Made by a program: the position numbers and the translations under genes. Under the pieces are notes generated by a model. It was not told the origin of the DNA and did not search any database. It saw only the letters and a list, made by a program, of their open reading frames with translations. DNA of 64,000 nucleotides from an uncultured Emticicia sp. (GTDB taxonomy: Bacteria > Bacteroidota > Bacteroidia > Cytophagales > Spirosomataceae). The stretch covers positions 124,001 to 188,000 of the forward strand of contig NZ_CALCZQ010000031.1 of assembly GCF_937903345.1 (NCBI RefSeq). The letters run 5' to 3'. Positions 43,853 through 50,813 of the stretch are shown here, piece after piece. Numbering within the stretch: position 1 is the first letter of the stretch; every line of letters starts with the position of its first letter.

Positions 43853-44759
43853 ATAAAGATGGATGGTAATAAAACTCAAATTTATTTGCAATTTCCCAGT
43901 CAAAAAGCGACGCTGTTTTGATAGTATTGTCAAAATACTCATTGACTGAAATATTATTGGGTAGAAGTTCTTCGTTTTTTGCTATGAGTTTTACTGGTAC
44001 TAATGAAACTCCATTTTGAATCGCAATGCTCGTACGTTTATGTCCATCCAGAATAGCCCACTTGCCATTTTTTTCAATGACTGAAATCGGATATTCTGAT
44101 GAAGGCGATGTAAGATTAATTTGTTCTTTCAAATCGTTCAAATCATCATTGAAAGTTTCTCTGATATTTTGAGTAGGAAATAAAATCTTGGGATTGCACC
44201 AAATGACGCCTTTTTGAAAATCTTCTTGATTAATTATCTTGGTAATAAACCTTGCAATCGTCATAGTTTTCAATTCAGTTGTATTGATTGTCAAATCGAA
44301 ATTACTGAAATCAGCACAATCAGCACCGTATTCCTTCAAAAACCTATTGTTTTCGCTACCTTTTCTTAATGTTATTGATTTGACAGTTTCCTGAATTGTT
44401 GCATAAGTTGTCTCATTGATTCTGGTCGAATCGCTCATAATTCGTTTGGCGGCAACTTCAATATCAATCAGAAAGTATAATTTTATAGATGAAGGAATAA
44501 AAAACCAACCTAAACGAGAATCTACAACAAAGTTTTTGTCCAGAGTATTTAGGGCTCGCAGGTTATCATCAATTTCTTTATCAATGTCTTTATTAGTGTC
44601 GGCCAAATTGTTTAGTTCGAGAGTAGTCATGCCATAGCGGCGAGCAATTTCTCTTTGAATCGCACCAGTTGAAAGGTATTTAAGATTAAGTTCTTCAGAT
44701 AAAATCTTAGCAATAGTACTTTTTCCACTCCCTAAATCTCCTGTAATAGTAATTTTCAT
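43851..44759 (-). CDS. Fusion of a cytidylate-kinase-like P-loop domain with a ParB/Srx-like domain
   Basis: A 302-residue protein. Residues 1-175 form a small P-loop kinase: ITGDLGSGKSTIAKIL (P-loop 7-15), YLSTGAIQREIA and FVVDSRLGWFFIPSSIKLYFLID, as in the cytidylate kinase-like / AAA_18 group. Residues 185-265 look like a ParB/sulfiredoxin-fold domain: NPKILFPTQNIRE, then PISVIEKNGKWAILDGHKRTSIAIQNGVSLVPVKLI (DGHKR 238-242). The C-terminal 35 residues are not recognised. Both folds bind nucleotides, but no reaction can be assigned. It has its own minus-strand promoter and does not look co-regulated with the sigma genes. Confidence 0.72.
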   Translation of the reverse strand: MKITITGDLGSGKSTIAKILSEELNLKYLSTGAIQREIARRYGMTTLELNNLADTNKDIDKEIDDNLRALNTLDKNFVVDSRLGWFFIPSSIKLYFLIDIEVAAKRIMSDSTRINETTYATIQETVKSITLRKGSENNRFLKEYGADCADFSNFDLTINTTELKTMTIARFITKIINQEDFQKGVIWCNPKILFPTQNIRETFNDDLNDLKEQINLTSPSSEYPISVIEKNGKWAILDGHKRTSIAIQNGVSLVPVKLIAKNEELLPNNISVNEYFDNTIKTASLFDWEIANKFEFYYHPSL

Positions 44760-44787
44760 ATAGATTGCTATATTTTTTAAAATTTGA

Positions 44788-44846
44788 CAAAATTATTCTT
44801 TTATTCCTAATTTTGCCCAATCAAATTGTAAAATTTGGTATTTTTG
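44788..44846. promoter_or_regulatory. Divergent overlapping promoters of the kinase/ParB-like gene and nadD
   Basis: Minus strand: TAATTTTG (44795-44788) with TTG at 44820-44818, a spacer of 22 bases. Plus strand: TATTTTTG (44839-44846) with TTTG at 44812-44815, a spacer of 23 bases. The two upstream boxes overlap, so the two genes could compete for or share regulation. Confidence 0.55.
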
Positions 44847-44864
44847 GTGCAGATAAATTAAATT

Positions 44865-45437
44865 ATGAAAATAGGTTTGTTTTTTGGCTCGTTCAACCCC
44901 ATCCATGTTGGTCATTTAATTATTGCCAATACAATGGCCAATTGCACCGATTTGGAGCAAGTTTGGTTTATTATATCACCTCAAAATCCGTTCAAGAAAA
45001 ATAAAAGTTTGCTGCATGAATTCGACCGACTGACAATGGTCGAAAAATCGATTTCAGATAATTATAAACTCAAAGCCAACGACATTGAGTTTCAGATGCC
45101 GAAGCCAAGCTATACGATAGATACACTAACGAAGCTATCCGAACGCCACCCCAACCACGAGTTTAAGCTCATTATGGGTGAGGATAATTTGGTGCAATTT
45201 GAAAACTGGAAAAACTACCATAAGATTCTTGAATATTATGAGCTTTACGTTTATCCACGCCCCAACACGGCCGATCATAATTTCAAGACGCACCCCAAAG
45301 TAAAATATGTAGAAGCACCATTGCTTGATATTTCTGCAACATTTATCCGAAATTCAATCAAGGCAGGCAAATCCATTCGATACATGGTTTCGGATGTGGT
45401 CGATGAATATATCCGTTGGAAAAAGTTTTATTTATAG
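44865..45437 (+). CDS. nadD: Nicotinate-nucleotide adenylyltransferase NadD
   Basis: A 190-residue nucleotidyl transferase that adenylates nicotinate mononucleotide (NAD biosynthesis). The ATP-binding signature is IGLFFGSFNPIHVGHLIIAN, the substrate segment FKLIMGEDNLVQFENWK, and the second ATP motif LDISATFIRNSIKAG (ISxTxIR). It is cytoplasmic. It lies divergent from the kinase/ParB-like gene, with overlapping promoters. Confidence 0.95.
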   Translation: MKIGLFFGSFNPIHVGHLIIANTMANCTDLEQVWFIISPQNPFKKNKSLLHEFDRLTMVEKSISDNYKLKANDIEFQMPKPSYTIDTLTKLSERHPNHEFKLIMGEDNLVQFENWKNYHKILEYYELYVYPRPNTADHNFKTHPKVKYVEAPLLDISATFIRNSIKAGKSIRYMVSDVVDEYIRWKKFYL

Positions 45438-45474
45438 AGAACTTATGAGGCAAAAACATGTACTCATCATTGGT

Positions 45475-46377
45475 TTATTTTCTAATCTGTCCAGCCAAAA
45501 TCTCAATTCCTTTGGTAAAGCTAACTGGTTCATAACCAAGTATTTGCTGTGATTTTGATAAATCAAAGCCTGTTCTTGGTGGGCGTTTGGCTGGTTGTGA
45601 AAATGTTGTAGAATCAGCTTGCGAAATCAGTGATTTATCTAATTTGAAATAATCGGCTGTCATTATTGCCATTTCGTAAGGCGTCAAAAAATCCTTTCCT
45701 GAAATATTAAAAATGCCTTCAGCTTCTTGTTCGGCAATTAAGACACAACCTTTTGCCAAATCTTCGGCTAAAGTAGGCGTTCGCCACTGGTCGGTTACAA
45801 CTTTGATATTTTTACCATCTTCTAATGATTTTTTTACCCACAAAATAATATTCGTGCGGCTCATGTCGTGAGCGATTCCATAAACCAAAACTGTACGAGC
45901 AATTCCCCAACGGATATTACTATTCGTAACCAATTTTTCGGCAGCGTATTTACTCCAACCATAGAAACTTATTGGATTTGCTTCGGCGTCTTCTTTATAT
46001 GGGCCTGATTTTCCATCAAAAATAAAGTCGGTCGAAACGTGGAGAAGAAAACAATCTATTTTTGAGCAAGCTTCAATCAGATATTCTACCGAACTTACGT
46101 TTTGCGACCAACAAGCATCTTTTTCGCTTTCGCATTGGTCAACATTTGTCATGGCGGCCGTGTGAATAATCACGTTTGGCTTTACATTTGCCACCACATT
46201 ATGCACTTGTTCTCGGCTTGTAATATCCATTGATTGATATTCGTAACCTTCGGTAAAAGGCAAACGGTTTTCGCCACGTGCAGTAGCAACTACTTGAATA
46301 TCTTTAGCATTTAGCAGTAATTCAACAAGTTTTTGACCGAGTAAACCGTTGGAGCCTGTAATTAAAATCTTTTTCAT
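45475..46377 (-). CDS. RmlD-like NAD(P)-dependent sugar-nucleotide reductase
   Basis: A 300-residue short-chain reductase of the extended SDR type. The Rossmann motif is ILITGSNGLLGQKLVELL, the active-site region is LHVSTDFIFDGKSG and FYGWSKYAAEKLV (YxxxK). RmlD/dTDP-4-dehydrorhamnose reductase-like proteins have this layout, but rfbABC genes are not nearby, so dTDP-rhamnose synthesis is not proven. A methionine-adenosyltransferase-like or generic sugar reductase is possible. The start at 46377 (ATG complement) is chosen over an upstream ATG at 46401. Confidence 0.85.
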   Translation of the reverse strand: MKKILITGSNGLLGQKLVELLLNAKDIQVVATARGENRLPFTEGYEYQSMDITSREQVHNVVANVKPNVIIHTAAMTNVDQCESEKDACWSQNVSSVEYLIEACSKIDCFLLHVSTDFIFDGKSGPYKEDAEANPISFYGWSKYAAEKLVTNSNIRWGIARTVLVYGIAHDMSRTNIILWVKKSLEDGKNIKVVTDQWRTPTLAEDLAKGCVLIAEQEAEGIFNISGKDFLTPYEMAIMTADYFKLDKSLISQADSTTFSQPAKRPPRTGFDLSKSQQILGYEPVSFTKGIEILAGQIRK

Positions 46378-46436
46378 TTTTATATCAAAACCATTTTGCA
46401 ACCATAGCGGAGCCTCAATGGAATTGTCGAAGGTTG

Positions 46437-47135
46437 TTAGTATTTATATCCGAATTTCTTAGTGATTTTCTTTTTACGCATTTTCTTCACCGTCATGCTC
46501 ATTTTTATATCTTCTTTTGGGCGGTCAGCTGAGTCTTTTGCTTGTTTGGCAATTGTATCGATCAAATCAAGGTTATCGATAGCTTCGCCAAAAACAGTGT
46601 AGCTATTATCTAGTCGAGGAGTACCTCCCAAAATCATATACTCAGCACGTTGCAGGGTTGTATAATCCATTCCATTACGTTGGGCAACGATTGTTACTTC
46701 ATCATCGGTCATTTTTTTTCCTTGCACAATATAAAACTGGCATGCACTCGATTTTTTTTCGGGATTATTATCACGAGCAGCCGCTAATGCACCTTTTTTA
46801 TGTACGTGATTATTTTTAAATTCATACGGAATACGCTCCAAATTACCTCCACCGCCGCCAAGGCGTTGATTGGGTTTGGCTGTTTTAGATTCGGGGTCAC
46901 CGCCTTGAATCATAAAACCATCAATTATGCGGTGGAAAAGTAAGCTATCGTAGAATTTTTTGTGGACCAATTTAATAAAATTGACTTTATGAAGTGGAGT
47001 ATCATCATAAAGTACTATATGCGTTGAGCCATATTTAGTCTTTAAAGTAACTAAATAATCTTTCTTAGATTTTTTCTGGGCAAATGAAATAGTGCTTATA
47101 AGCAGTAAAGTACAAACAAAAAAATGCTTTTTCAT
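46437..47135 (-). CDS. Exported cyclophilin-type peptidyl-prolyl isomerase
   Basis: A 232-residue protein with signal peptide (MKKHFFVCTLLLISTISFAQ) and a cyclophilin domain: VNFIKLVHKKFYDSLLFHRIIDGFMIQGGDPESK, KKGALAAARDNNPEKKSSACQFYIVQG and YTVFGEAIDNLDLIDTIA. It speeds proline isomerisation of proteins in the periplasm. The C-terminal tail is basic and Lys-rich. The start at 47135 is preferred to an upstream ATG because the signal peptide then begins correctly. Confidence 0.92.
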   Translation of the reverse strand: MKKHFFVCTLLLISTISFAQKKSKKDYLVTLKTKYGSTHIVLYDDTPLHKVNFIKLVHKKFYDSLLFHRIIDGFMIQGGDPESKTAKPNQRLGGGGGNLERIPYEFKNNHVHKKGALAAARDNNPEKKSSACQFYIVQGKKMTDDEVTIVAQRNGMDYTTLQRAEYMILGGTPRLDNSYTVFGEAIDNLDLIDTIAKQAKDSADRPKEDIKMSMTVKKMRKKKITKKFGYKY

Positions 47136-47233
47136 GCAAATAAAGGCTACAGATAAAGCACAAAAATACAATAAATATTTGAAGAGAATTCTCCTAAAGG
47201 AAATCTTTTGGTTGTACGATATAAAGATAGTGC

Positions 47234-47767
47234 TTAAATCAATCCAAAATTAAAGGCAACGAATGCCATGAACTCGTCGCTTTTTAATATTTCTTTAAAC
47301 CAAAATGTATAATTCTGTGGGTTTTCCGATACATCTTTCAATAATTCATCGACCGTAATCCATTTATAATCAGCTACTTCTTCGGGATTTACAACGAAAG
47401 AATCGTTGTAGGTTCCAACAAAAACATTATCAATTTCATTTTCTATCAAGCCATTTTTAAACGCTGCACGGTACTGAAATTTATAAAGAAACGTTAAAGG
47501 TGTATTAAATCCCATTTCTTCACCCAAACGGCGATGGGCAGCCGCACTGATTTGTTCGTTGGCGTTGGGGTGTCCACAACAAGTATTCGTCCACAAATCA
47601 CCTGAGTGGTATTTGTGAGACGTACGTTTATGAATCAATAACTCATTATTTTCGTTAAACACCAAAATTGAAAAAGCACGGTGAAGCAAGCCTTGCTGAT
47701 GTACCAATAGCTTTTCACCAGTTCCGATTTCTTCGTCTTGTTCGTTTACTACAATAATTTCAGTCAT
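47234..47767 (-). CDS. idi: Isopentenyl-diphosphate delta-isomerase type I
   Basis: A 177-residue Nudix-fold enzyme that interconverts IPP and DMAPP. Motifs: HRAFSILVFNENNELLIHKR, SGDLWTNTCCGHPN with the catalytic Cys, HRRLGEEMGF with the metal site, and ENEIDNVFVG with the catalytic Glu. It supplies isoprenoids, for example for quinone or heme A side chains (inference). ATG 47767 (complement) is chosen because an earlier TTG start at 47779 would add an unlikely MGAY leader. Confidence 0.93.
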   Translation of the reverse strand: MTEIIVVNEQDEEIGTGEKLLVHQQGLLHRAFSILVFNENNELLIHKRTSHKYHSGDLWTNTCCGHPNANEQISAAAHRRLGEEMGFNTPLTFLYKFQYRAAFKNGLIENEIDNVFVGTYNDSFVVNPEEVADYKWITVDELLKDVSENPQNYTFWFKEILKSDEFMAFVAFNFGLI

Positions 47768-47850
47768 ATACGCCCCCAACTTCTAAAAGGTAGTTTTTAT
47801 TAAATACTTTTAAATTTTAATTTGAAAACTTTTAAATTAAATAAAATGTT

Positions 47851-49083
47851 TTATTCAGAAGTTAATTTATCTACCAAGCAATTGAAATCACCTACGAAAT
47901 CATCATAATATTGACCTGTACCTGGGCCAGAAAATCCAGTGTGAATTTCACGTACTTGTCCTTTTTTGTCAATATAAATTGTAGTAGGAAAGCCCAAAAC
48001 GCGGTTGAGCATCGGCAGCGTTTTTGATGCTTCGGCCTTATCATTCGTTCCTGCCAAAAGTACCTCATATTCAATACCGAAACGTTCTTTCAAGCGTTTG
48101 ATTTTTGGATAAGCAAAAGCGGGATCAGTACTTTTTTCGTATGCTAAACCTATTACTTCTACTCCTTTTTTCTTGTTTTTGGCGTACCAAGGAGCTAAAA
48201 ACTTGCTTTCGTCCATACAATTTGGACACCACGAACCCATGATTTGAACTACCACAACCTTCCCTTTATATCGATCGTCAGTCAATGAGATTTTCTTACC
48301 TTGTTCGTTTAAGAAAGTAAAATCTATGCTTTTGTAACCATTTTTTAGGTAAGTCAACGTTTTTTCATCAGGTAATTTTGCATTGTCGTCTTTTACTCCT
48401 TCCCAAGACTCGAAACTATTTAAACTGGACCAAAAACTTCCGTCTGTCAGTTTTCCGCCATCTATTTTTGCTTTGAATAGAAATAAGTGTGTACCATCGA
48501 AACACGAAAGTTTCAACGAATCGCCAATAATATTGCCCGAAAGATAGCGATAATCGCCAGTTGTAGTCAAGAATGTTCCGCTTACTTCATTGCCTTTCGT
48601 TGAAAACAATCCAACCGAAACCGTAGAATCTTTTTTGTCTTCTGAGCGAAAAAGCACCTTGTATTTTGGTGCTAAAAGTGTTTTTGGTTGAGCGGTTTTT
48701 TCTGTAAAACGATAAGTTTTGCCAAATTCCGCAGTAAAATCTCCTTGTAAATAACTAAAATCCGAACGCATTTTTTTCCAGTAACCAGTCATTTTTTCGC
48801 CTTCAACTTTTGCCACAATTTCGGCATCGAACAATTCAATCGGAATATGTAATGAATCATTTTTGATGAATGATTTATCCATTTTTAGTTTTTCTTCACC
48901 GTTCAAAATCGTCACAGCGTAAGCATTATCTTCTTTTTGAATGTCAAAATTGAAAGGTAATTCACCGCCTTTTGTCGGAATTATTGCTCGCCAAGTGCCA
49001 GTTTTAGGTTCGGTGGAGGTTTTGCAGGCATCTAATGTAAATATTAAGGCTACGATGAAGAGTATTTTTGTGAATGTTTTCAT
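47851..49083 (-). CDS. TlpA-family thiol-disulfide lipoprotein with an N-terminal beta domain
   Basis: A 410-residue lipoprotein: the signal peptide ends in TLDAC (lipidation Cys at residue 20). Residues about 25-240 are a beta-rich region (TGTWRAIIPTKGGELPFNFDI... YLQGDFTAEFG). Residues 260-410 form a redoxin/TlpA domain with IMGSWCPNCMDESKFL (C-x-x-C) and the cis-Pro region GFPTTIYIDKKGQV. It probably reduces disulfides in the periplasm or at the outer membrane. The N-terminal part is uncharacterised. Confidence 0.9.
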   Translation of the reverse strand: MKTFTKILFIVALIFTLDACKTSTEPKTGTWRAIIPTKGGELPFNFDIQKEDNAYAVTILNGEEKLKMDKSFIKNDSLHIPIELFDAEIVAKVEGEKMTGYWKKMRSDFSYLQGDFTAEFGKTYRFTEKTAQPKTLLAPKYKVLFRSEDKKDSTVSVGLFSTKGNEVSGTFLTTTGDYRYLSGNIIGDSLKLSCFDGTHLFLFKAKIDGGKLTDGSFWSSLNSFESWEGVKDDNAKLPDEKTLTYLKNGYKSIDFTFLNEQGKKISLTDDRYKGKVVVVQIMGSWCPNCMDESKFLAPWYAKNKKKGVEVIGLAYEKSTDPAFAYPKIKRLKERFGIEYEVLLAGTNDKAEASKTLPMLNRVLGFPTTIYIDKKGQVREIHTGFSGPGTGQYYDDFVGDFNCLVDKLTSE

Positions 49084-49147
49084 AAGGTTTTCTTTGGTTC
49101 GATAACGTTGGCTGCATGAAGAACCCTCCCAGCGTTGATTTTTTTAG

Positions 49148-49155
49148 TACTTTTG
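49148..49155 (+). promoter_or_regulatory. -7 box of the rsmH gene
   Basis: TACTTTTG lies 31 bases before the ATG of rsmH and fits TAnnTTTG. No TTTG at the standard upstream distance was found. Confidence 0.45.
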
Positions 49156-49186
49156 CATTTCAACATTGTAAATATACAAAAAGTTT

Positions 49187-50101
49187 ATGTCAGTTTATCA
49201 CACGCCCGTTATGCTCAAAGAATGTCTAGAAGGTTTAAATATCAAACCTGATGGCATTTATGTTGATGTTACTTTCGGTGGAGGTGGACATTCACGAGCC
49301 ATTTTGGAGCAACTGACAACTGGTAAATTGTATGCTTTCGACCAAGATGCTGATGCAAAAGAGCAAGCCAAGCAAATAGATGATAAAAACTTGATTTTTA
49401 TCGAAGCTAATTTTCGTAGTATCAAGCAATATCTTCGTTTATATGGTGTAAAAAAAGTCGATGGAATTTTGGCCGATTTAGGAATTTCATCTCACCAAAT
49501 TGACACTCCCGAACGTGGTTTTTCTACTCGCTACGATGCTGATTTGGACATGCGTATGAATCAAAACGCACCCATTTCTGCTAAAAATATTGTCAATGAA
49601 TATTCGATTGAAGACCTTCATAAGATTTTGGGAATGTATGGCGAAATAAAAAATGCCAAAACTGCTGCTCAAACAATTTATACGGCAAGGCTCAACCGAA
49701 AAATCGAAACCGTCAATGATTTGAAAGGAATTTTGCAAAAATTGGCTCCAAGGGGCAAAGAAAACAAATATTTTGCCCAAGTTTTTCAAGCTTTGCGTAT
49801 TGTTGTGAATGAAGAGATGACAGTTTTAGAAGATTTCTTGAAACAAACCCCCGAAGTGCTTGCTCCCGAAGGACGTTTGGTGGTAATGGCCTATCATTCG
49901 CTCGAAGACCGTTTGGTAAAAAACTTTATCCGTAGCGGAAAATTTAGCGGAGAAGTTGAAAAAGATCTTTTTGGAAACGATGTAAAACCTTTGGAATCTG
50001 TCATTAGAAAAGCCATTGAAGCTTCTGCCGAAGAAGTTGAGCAAAATCCTCGTGCCAGAAGTGCCAAATTGAGAATTGCCGAGCCAATGAACATAAAATA
50101 A
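49187..50101 (+). CDS. rsmH: 16S rRNA C1402 N4-methyltransferase RsmH
   Basis: A 304-residue SAM-dependent methyltransferase (MraW). Characteristic stretches are YHTPVMLKECLEGL, YVDVTFGGGGHSRAILE (SAM site), GILADLGISSHQID and the C-terminal VMAYHSLEDRLVKNFIR. It methylates C1402 of 16S rRNA in the ribosomal P site. In Bacteroidota it usually follows mraZ and starts the division/wall cluster. Here no mraZ is found upstream; a TlpA-like gene lies divergently instead. Confidence 0.95.
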   Translation: MSVYHTPVMLKECLEGLNIKPDGIYVDVTFGGGGHSRAILEQLTTGKLYAFDQDADAKEQAKQIDDKNLIFIEANFRSIKQYLRLYGVKKVDGILADLGISSHQIDTPERGFSTRYDADLDMRMNQNAPISAKNIVNEYSIEDLHKILGMYGEIKNAKTAAQTIYTARLNRKIETVNDLKGILQKLAPRGKENKYFAQVFQALRIVVNEEMTVLEDFLKQTPEVLAPEGRLVVMAYHSLEDRLVKNFIRSGKFSGEVEKDLFGNDVKPLESVIRKAIEASAEEVEQNPRARSAKLRIAEPMNIK

Positions 50102-50175
50102 ATTTCATGAAAAAGTCGCTTTTATTTCCGCCTAATTTATAAATTTGTCTTGTTATTGAGCGATGAGCAATACTA

Positions 50176-50222
50176 TTTATGCATAATGCTACTTTTTTAT
50201 AGCCTAAAGCATATTGCATAAA
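50176..50222. repeat. Inverted repeat between rsmH and the ftsL-like gene
   Basis: TTTATGCA (50176-50183) and TGCATAAA (50215-50222) are perfect inverted copies, and an inner ATGCT/AGCAT pairing continues the stem after a short mismatch. It is in a 174-base spacer that is large for the cluster. Confidence 0.5.
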
Positions 50223-50275
50223 ACCTAAAGCTAAATATACGTGCATTATTAATAAACCTATAATTCATTACTGGA

Positions 50276-50668
50276 ATGGCAACGAATACTTTTCGGGACC
50301 GTCCTGAGCCTGCTACACCTGCCACTGCCTTACCGAAACAGTCACGTAAAGCTGGTATTTTTGAACGCCTCAACACCTGGCTAACCAATCGTTTAGAACT
50401 TGGCGATGAACTTCCAACTGAAACTCTTCGAAGAATTATTTGGATGGGAATTCTGGGTATTTTCTACATTTATTTACAGCATAGCTATGAAGGTTTTATC
50501 AAAAAAATCGACAAGGCTCGCAATGACATGGAAGAAAAACGTGCGGCTTATATCTCGCAAAAATCAAAATATATGTATGCCAGCAAACAATCTGAAATAG
50601 CAAAAAAGCTAATGGGTGAAGGCTTGGAAGAGAACATAACTCCCCCCACAAAAATTGTTGTAAAATAA
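50276..50668 (+). CDS. FtsL-like cell-division membrane protein
   Basis: A 130-residue bitopic protein with a Pro-rich cytoplasmic N-terminus, one membrane helix (about 54-72, IIWMGILGIFYIYLQ) and a coiled-coil-like periplasmic part (about 75-110). Position between rsmH and ftsI is where ftsL sits in other bacteria, and size and topology match. Sequence similarity to classical FtsL is low, as is usual. It would help recruit the septal PBP (FtsI). Spacers of 174 bases before and 145 after are unusually long. Confidence 0.75.
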   Translation: MATNTFRDRPEPATPATALPKQSRKAGIFERLNTWLTNRLELGDELPTETLRRIIWMGILGIFYIYLQHSYEGFIKKIDKARNDMEEKRAAYISQKSKYMYASKQSEIAKKLMGEGLEENITPPTKIVVK

Positions 50669-50674
50669 CAAATA

Positions 50675-50798
50675 GATTTACGAACGGTTCGCGATTACGA
50701 TTGATGGATTTTGATTAGAAAAACGTCAATTGATGATAAGTTTTTTTAGTTCAAATCATTCTTAAATCCTTATCGCAACGGAGAACCGTTCGTAAATC
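50675..50798. repeat. Inverted repeat element between the ftsL-like gene and ftsI
   Basis: GATTTACGAACGGTTC (50675-50690) and GAACCGTTCGTAAATC (50783-50798) are perfect 16-base inverted copies separated by 92 bases. The word CGTAAATC is repeated once more beyond the right arm. No coding sequence is present. It is a small non-autonomous-looking element in the middle of a cell-division operon. Confidence 0.6.
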
Positions 50799-50813
50799 GT
50801 AAATCAAAAGTTC

